A program made the position numbers and the translations under genes. 64,000 nucleotides of DNA. Origin: Lophius americanus (Eukaryota > Chordata > Actinopteri > Lophiiformes > Lophiidae). The DNA lies in the NCBI GenBank assembly GCA_037951165.1, contig JBBDHG010000134.1, positions 549,501-613,500 of the forward strand. The letters run 5' to 3'. Under the pieces are notes generated by a model, which did not search any database, was not told the origin of the DNA, and saw nothing but the letters and a program-made list of their open reading frames with translations. Below are positions 52,700-64,000 of this stretch, piece after piece (position 1 is the stretch's first letter; the number at the start of each line of letters is the position of its first letter).

Positions 52700-53310
52700 G
52701 GTAGAGTACATTCCCATCCATCCATTTTATGGTTGGTCCAAAGGATGGTTGGTGGGTGGAGTCTATCACGGATGACATTGAGCGCACTCTCGCACCTACA
52801 GATAATGACAGTCTCCAATTCCACCAATTGTCACCGTTTCTCTCGTGCATATTTTTGGACAAGGTGAGGAAGCTGGAGGGAAGCTATAAAATCTCCAAAC
52901 AGCAAGGCTCCAGGTCTGTGGGTGGATTTGACGCCAGAAGCTTCCTTTCACCAGGCGTCTGCATGAGTAGCTGTGGTGTTAGTGTGCAGCTCACCTCTTC
53001 TCCTACTGAGAGTAGAGGGCTGTTTGGGCTGAGCATAGAGGGATGGACGCTTGCTTTGGAAGGGAGGGGACTGAGGGTTAGAATCGCTAAACGGAGTAGA
53101 TGTGTGTGAATACGAGAGGAGCGGGAGATGTGGAGAAGAAGGAACGAGAGGAGGTAGACGAGGTCAAGTATTTGTGCAGGGAAAGTGGAGAATGTGTATC
53201 AATGATGTATGGGTTGGAGATAGCAGTGTTAACGAAGAGGCAAGAAGTGGAACTGGACTTAGTAGACATGAGGATCCTGAGATTTGAGATGGGAGTCATG
53301 AGAGCGGACA
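52700..53310 (+). mobile_element. LINE remnant with reverse-transcriptase C-terminal fragment
   Basis: The part 53100-53310 reads in one frame as EVDEVKYL, then CVSMMYGLEIAVLTKRQEVE, LDLVDMRILRFEMGVMRAD, which is the C-terminal portion of a fish non-LTR retrotransposon polyprotein after the polymerase core. The part 52780-52900 (ATTGAGCGCACTCTCGCACC, TACAGATAATGACAGTCTCC) matches a dispersed fish repeat. The catalytic core is missing and the copy is dead. Confidence 0.65.
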
Positions 53311-53679
53311 GTTTCAAGATGATAACATTTCTATTTCTAATGAACTCTTCACCCCATGGTTAAGAAAAGTTCAACATTGTGCAATTTAGTCCAAGTTCTC
53401 CTTTTTGCGTTTCTGTTTAAGTTCATTTTAAATCATTTCCCGTTAATGGCGGCTTCACTAAAGAGTTGATTTGACAGCTTTTTTTTCGTTCTAAACGAGG
53501 CTCCTGTGAAATCCCACATTAATTCACTTCATCAAATGTACTTTGATTTAATATTTGTGTAGTTATGCCTCCTTATACACCAATTATTGAGCAGTTTTGA
53601 GACAGATTTGATTGATTATTTCTATAACAGTCCTGTAATTATATATCTATTTATACTAAAAAATCCGACTCATTGATAG

Positions 53680-53920
53680 AACCTTTTCATTAGCCATGGA
53701 AAGTGCCCCCTCCTCGGTGGCTCGAACCTTTGACCTGTGGTGTCCCCCAGGCCTCCATCTTTGGCCCCTTACTCGTTAGCATATAAACTGCCCCTGGATC
53801 GTATTAACAGGTTCAGTAAAGTGGAACACCTTTTTCAATGAGAAATGTCGACTCCAAATGAGCTCAACCAAACAGTTGAGCAGAACCTTAAAGGGGTTTG
53901 AGCTGGAAATCATTGTCAAC
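53680..53920 (+). mobile_element. Non-LTR reverse-transcriptase relic
   Basis: GGTGTCCCCCAGGCCTCCAT and CTTTGGCCCCTTACTCGTTA encode a degraded GVPQASIFGPLL stretch, a known reverse-transcriptase motif. Downstream AACAGTTGAGCAGAACCTTA matches AATAGTTGAGCAGAACATG in the intronic copy at 29225-29440, so both come from the same element family. The relic is too short to name. Confidence 0.55.
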
Positions 53921-54399
53921 CCTTTGGAATGTCTGGTCATGATCTTTTACCCTGACCTGGTGTGTTTTTGGGTCCACGGTGTTAAAATAATATGTCAAAG
54001 TGAATAAATATGAGGAGATGCTGCACTGAACTCTGTTTAACATGCTGATTAGAGGGTGAGGGTACAAATTCATGCCAGCCTGACCTCAGAATACAGTATT
54101 TCTATTAGATATGATTTCTCTGTACCTCTTGTCTGTCAATTCATACATCCACACGTCATGGAGAATAGTGCATCTGCGTCTCCTCTGAATTCAATGAAAC
54201 CTCACACATGTCCTTCGCTCTAAATGACATTCATTTCGCAGTTGCATAGACAAATTGGATAAATTAAGAAATTCATAGTAAGTGTCCTATCATAACTCAT
54301 CTTAACGACCTCTGAACTCAAAACATCACACCCACCCTCCCCCTTACCCCCTACTCATTTCATCCCACCCCCCTGCCTCCAACCCCCCAGGCCAAGTCC

Positions 54400-54567
54400 A
54401 TAGCACTGGAGCAGCCCTGCTGATAAGGTTTCACTCTCTCCGGGGGCGAAGAGGCAGTACCGTTCAACGTGTGGGACACAAATCTACCTTGGAATCTATA
54501 TTCCTTCACCCACCCACTTCTGGGACCTCCTGGGATCTGCTAATTCTTGTGGATACCTGGGTATTAG
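54400..54567 (+). other. Possible noncoding first exon of myoz1
   Basis: A GC-richer block in AT-rich DNA ends in GGTATTAG|GTAAGA at 54568, a good donor. It contains GGAATCTATATTCC, a paired TEAD-like word. Myozenin genes have a noncoding first exon, so one is expected upstream of 58184. Placement here is a guess from the donor and base composition. Confidence 0.2.
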
Positions 54568-57534
54568 GTAAGACTGGGGGCAATGTGTGGGAAAACCATC
54601 AGATATCTTGAGTGTTTGTGGATTATCTGGTGCCACTGGCCTACGGAGTTGTTAAATATTTCTGATGCTGTTCAAGTGCGAGGACACGGTTACAACTAGA
54701 TTCACTTGATTCCTGTGGTCGACAGATTTTGGCTGCAGAAGCTCCCCTATCTGAGGCCTGTGGCTTCTGCAGCTGGATGAACTCTTTAAGGAGGGATTCA
54801 GAATATAACGTCTTATTTTAGATTTGTTAAAAGTCTCCATACTTTTCGAAAAAGGCTTCCCTTCGATCAAAGTTGCATTGAATTATTTGACAATTCCATT
54901 TTTTTGGAGACAATGTCAGTCGATATATATACCAGTTACACGGAAAAGGTCCGCCGGATCTCCTTCCTCCTAGCTGACGCCACGGTGGGCGAGGAATGCG
55001 GCCCTCTGCAGTGGAGTTTTTAGTCGGCGAGTATGGATGTATGTGCACATTTTGGAATGTGCTTACTGATGCCCTTCCTCCCCAGCTGTCTCCTCGAGAT
55101 TTATCTGGAGCTAAAACCGTCTGGGTATGGTGGGACAAGAGCACCTCTTTAGTCGCGGTGGCGGTAACAGGACCCCGACCCTCGCTCTTCTCCTGTGGTC
55201 GCCACCAGTATTTCTCAGAATCATCTGTAATCCCCAGCTATTAATCGCCGACTCTTGATAACCACAAGAGAGAGTTTTTTGAGTGCACATCTGTGTACTT
55301 GTATGTACGGTGTGTCTTGTGCTGATGGAAGAACATGCCTTCATAAAAATAGCTCGCGCAGGACCGAATCCCAGGCAAGGAAATGAGCTTCAATTACAGC
55401 AGATGAGAAGCAATTACATTAACCATCTCCCTATAGAATGGCCCACCAGTATTTTCTCCTGTGCAGCGACTCACCTACAGCTTTATATAATTGCTTTCAA
55501 CCTGTGCAGTAGACAGCGACATAGTGCCGGTCTCCATCTGAGTGGTTAGTCGAGAGACGGGAGCTGCCACTGGGAATAAGTGTCCTCGAGGCTATTTGGG
55601 GGCTTAAGTGGGCTTAACTCACTTAAGGAACCCAGTTCTGTTCTGTTGGAGAATTTAGGACATGATGTGTGACTGCATAATGCACAAATAATGTGTCGAA
55701 AGTCAATTTGGACTTTCTCATGGCATATTAATGGAAAGGGTTTAGCACATTTTTTTGGGTATCATATTTCAATGAGTGTCTTGTTGCTATATCTGTCACA
55801 GCTCTTTACTTGATACCTGAGAGTCTTCATATATATGAATATATTTAAAGATTTGTGGAATTATTAATGATCATTAATGATTTACTTAAAATAATCCATT
55901 TTGCATATTGTCTTCCTGAAAGTGTGGCATTGCTGATGAATCTTTTTAGATAATCCCTTTCTGGATCTCTAGACAGAAAATGCACGGCCGCGTCTGATCC
56001 AACACTTTATTTTGTGAACTTCGCCATTAGTAAAAAGAAATTGGCCACATGGGGGCGGCGCTGTCCCCCTATATCACTTTACCGAACAAAATATTTTCTT
56101 ATCCAAACCTTATATGGACTGGGTATAATAATTTGTCTTTACCATCAAAAGCCCCTGGAAAAAATATATTTTGCGGGTTAGGCATGAGATGCCATTGTCT
56201 AGGATTAGGAAAACAGTGTGGTTCAGTTTGAAAAGTCTGCAAGAGCGAGAACAACTCTGGTATTAAGCCTCGGATATTATCACCTAATAAAGTTTCTATC
56301 GTAACTGCTTTTTTTTTTTTTTACAGTTCCAGGAGACACAAAGCAGAATACATATGGAGTCATGAGAAGAATTTAAATCTGATATGTGCACCTCTGCCAA
56401 GGAGGTCATGTTTCACGTTATTATGCAAAAACTACTTGACGGATTTCCGCGAAACCTGTTGAAGGGAGGGGGTCCAGACCAGGAAAGGGCTTTTTTTCAT
56501 TTTGGTGACGGGTCAGATCAGAAACGTTTTTTTTTTTTAACATTGTGACTTTTCCCTGAATTTGAATCAGTTTCAATGAAGCTAATGGAGCTGCAGACAT
56601 GCTTAAGAGGCTCATTTATAACACCTCTACCAAAATAGATAGGTCTGCCTTCAGGTTTTGACAGCAAGAAAATGGCAATCGCTACATGAGGTTGTGATCC
56701 TACACATAGTAAAAAGAAAGACGTCGAGACAGAGGCTGCAACTCCTTGGTCTGTGAGGCCATTAAATACATCATGACATCTGGAAGGAGATTTTTTAAAA
56801 CTCTTTGACTCATCTTTCCTTTTTCATTATGTCTAAAAGGCATTTATTGATTCTTCCTTGAATTACAGCCACATCCCCACCAACGATTTCCATTTGTAAT
56901 CTATTTTGTCCATATATGGAAGATCTTCCTAAAGATGCAAACATGTGTATCAAATGAATGCAGAGTGCCTGTATATGTCTTAAATGTAGCGCATAAAAAG
57001 TAAGTACTACCACTACATGTTACCTCCTGTCTGCTGCGTGATGCAGGCTACGTGGCTAACGGAGGGTTCATCTGAATCTTTTTGCTGCATTCCCTTGGAC
57101 AGGAAACATCGTTGGATCCACAAAACAGATGGAAAAGCACGTGTGTTGGGTTGGTCCGTAATCTGTACATCCATCGACAACAAGGATTGGTTAAAAATAA
57201 ACGTTCTGACAAGCGATGTCCTCTAACGACCAGAATGAGTTAAGAATAGTTGACTATTGTTCAAGAAACACGATTAGTCAGGATTTGATTTAAAATGTTT
57301 TTTTGGTAGTTAAAGCATTTCATCCAAACCTTAAGAACGAATGGATGGTGTTTTATCTCAAACTAACTCTGTTGAGAAGCAGTTGAAAGATTCAGAACAA
57401 GTAATTAGTGGTATCATTCTTTCCATGCCAAGCCGCAGCAAGTGTTCGTTTGAAAATAGGTCAAATAAGATGATTTCAGTTAAAAAGTTTGAGATATTAT
57501 GAAATCGTCATCTGCTGTGCAGATCCTTCAATAA

Positions 57535-57960
57535 TCTAAAACTATTTCATGGATCATCTTCAAATTCTATACCTCCAAAGCCCTTAGAGCGAGGAGGAAC
57601 TGGAGTATTTGGAAAAGTCAGTTGTATATTTTTGAAACTAGGAGGAGTTCTTTCTCCATAAGTCTTCTGGTCATAATTTCTCACTCTTTAGATCACATTT
57701 GATGCATATGAACTATCCTAAAGAGATCAATCTTTTAAACATCATGTTTTAATCTAGTAGAGTTCATGTTTTACTCACTAGGGGGACCTTTTAAGAAAGA
57801 CACTGTTTTCCGGACATGACGTCGTAGCCGTTGGTCTGTTTTAGACAAAATTTGGTCCAAATGAATCGACTCGAGAAGATCCAGCTTGGATATATCCCAT
57901 TTTTTTCACTAGAGGGAGATTCCTTCTTACAAAAATTGTTTTTTCAGACATAACCTCAAA
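57535..57960 (-). repeat. Third cluster of the AGCTCCCCTAGTG repeat family, reverse-type copies
   Basis: Segments such as TTTACTCACTAGGGGGACCTTTT and TTTTTTCACTAGAGGGAGATTCC are the opposite-strand forms of the motif at 9470-10270. Between them is GACAAAATTTGGTCCAAATGA, which accompanies the motif elsewhere (9735-9760). Confidence 0.5.
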
Positions 57961-58185
57961 TTTAAGTTGAGGAGTTCAATCTGGGGGATTGTTTGTACAA
58001 AGCAGCGTCTCGGTATAGTCGTGTATAGTTATAGTTATAGTTTATATATAAGGACAACTCCCATCAATCTTCATTTCTGTAAATGGTCAGTGTTTGCCAG
58101 CTGTTAACTTTTGACTTGCCATTTAAAGACGTTGATGATTATTATGATTATGAAGACATTGTTTCTCTTTTCTCACCCTTCAGCC

Positions 58186-63667
<5,482 letters not shown>

Positions 63668-64000
63668 GTACTATAGTTTTATCACTTTCTGATCCAGCCT
63701 ATAATAGAGGCGTGATGTATAAACCTGGACATGCAGAAACATGAAGCACAAGTAGGAAATGACAGTCTTATAGCAATATCATTGTTAAGTTGACAATGTG
63801 GTTATTGTGTTACATCATCTCACTAATCCACCTCACATTTACTGCCAGCCGTTTTCTGCTTCATCAGCAATAAAAGCAGCGCCCTCCTGGCGATGGCTCT
63901 GCTCGGCAGACGTCCCATGCTGTGCCATATCACTGATACTCTTAGACTCGCCACGTAGGCAGCGTTTCCTACCAGATGTAATTATTTTAATCTCATTTGA
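63668..64000 (+). other. myoz1: myoz1 intron reaching the window edge
   Basis: After the donor AACAG|GTACTA at 63668 I see no acceptor followed by the expected continuation of the myozenin C-terminal block. The remaining exon(s) must lie beyond 64000. Confidence 0.6.

Larger units (their letters stand above)
51191..58183. other. Spacer between synpo2l and myoz1 (with myoz1 upstream region)
   Basis: No independent gene is supported. It contains a TCTAT-type simple repeat (52515-52600), LINE remnants (52700-53310), a reverse-transcriptase relic (53680-53920), a possible noncoding myoz1 exon near 54400-54567, several dispersed repeat copies (56400-56520; 57535-57960) and AT-rich filler. The coding start of myoz1 lies just inside an acceptor at 58183, so at least one upstream noncoding exon and the promoter must lie in this spacer. 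Confidence 0.55.

Overview
The window is a stretch of vertebrate, almost certainly teleost fish, nuclear DNA. Genes are split into short exons with canonical GT/AG introns, introns and spacers are AT-rich and full of (CA)n/(GT)n microsatellites, and the dispersed repeats (Tc1-like ends, a Harbinger-like element, ATT-tailed retroposon ends, LINE 3' ends) are types common in fish. There is no bacterial-style operon, CRISPR array or recognisable RNA gene.

Four protein-coding genes were reconstructed by joining exons in phase. (1) 996-1060, minus strand: first coding exon of a CaM kinase II gene, best read as camk2g, with its promoter at about 1061-1320; the rest of the gene lies left of base 1. 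(2) 10.5-32.3 kb, plus strand: complete sec24c, encoding a COPII cargo adaptor, with a noncoding first exon and 22 coding exons (1209 codons), plus two in-frame optional exons. (3) 34.19-49.68 kb, plus strand: complete synpo2l (CHAP), a PDZ and actin-associated Z-disc protein of 1161 codons. A phase-compatible alternative first exon at 44112-44181 would give a PDZ-less form. (4) 58.18 kb to beyond the right edge, plus strand: 5' part of a myozenin gene, best read as myoz1, four coding exons seen.

The order camk2g - sec24c - synpo2l - myoz1 is the fish counterpart of the human 10q22 cluster (CAMK2G, SEC24C, SYNPO2L, MYOZ1) and is paralogous to CAMK2D/SEC24D/SYNPO2/MYOZ2 on human 4q. synpo2l and myozenin are both sarcomeric Z-disc proteins; sec24c is a housekeeping secretion gene.

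Between and inside the genes: 1.3-10.5 kb is intergenic with decayed transposons; the 5.2-kb first intron of synpo2l holds a ~0.9-kb trinucleotide-rich minisatellite; 49.7-58.2 kb is intergenic with LINE debris; the first coding intron of myoz1 holds an 80/50-bp minisatellite with a 210-bp higher-order period and a perfect 38-bp palindrome. I found no clearly novel biological system. The most useful observations are the unlisted optional exons, the alternative synpo2l start and the CA tracts placed directly after splice donors.
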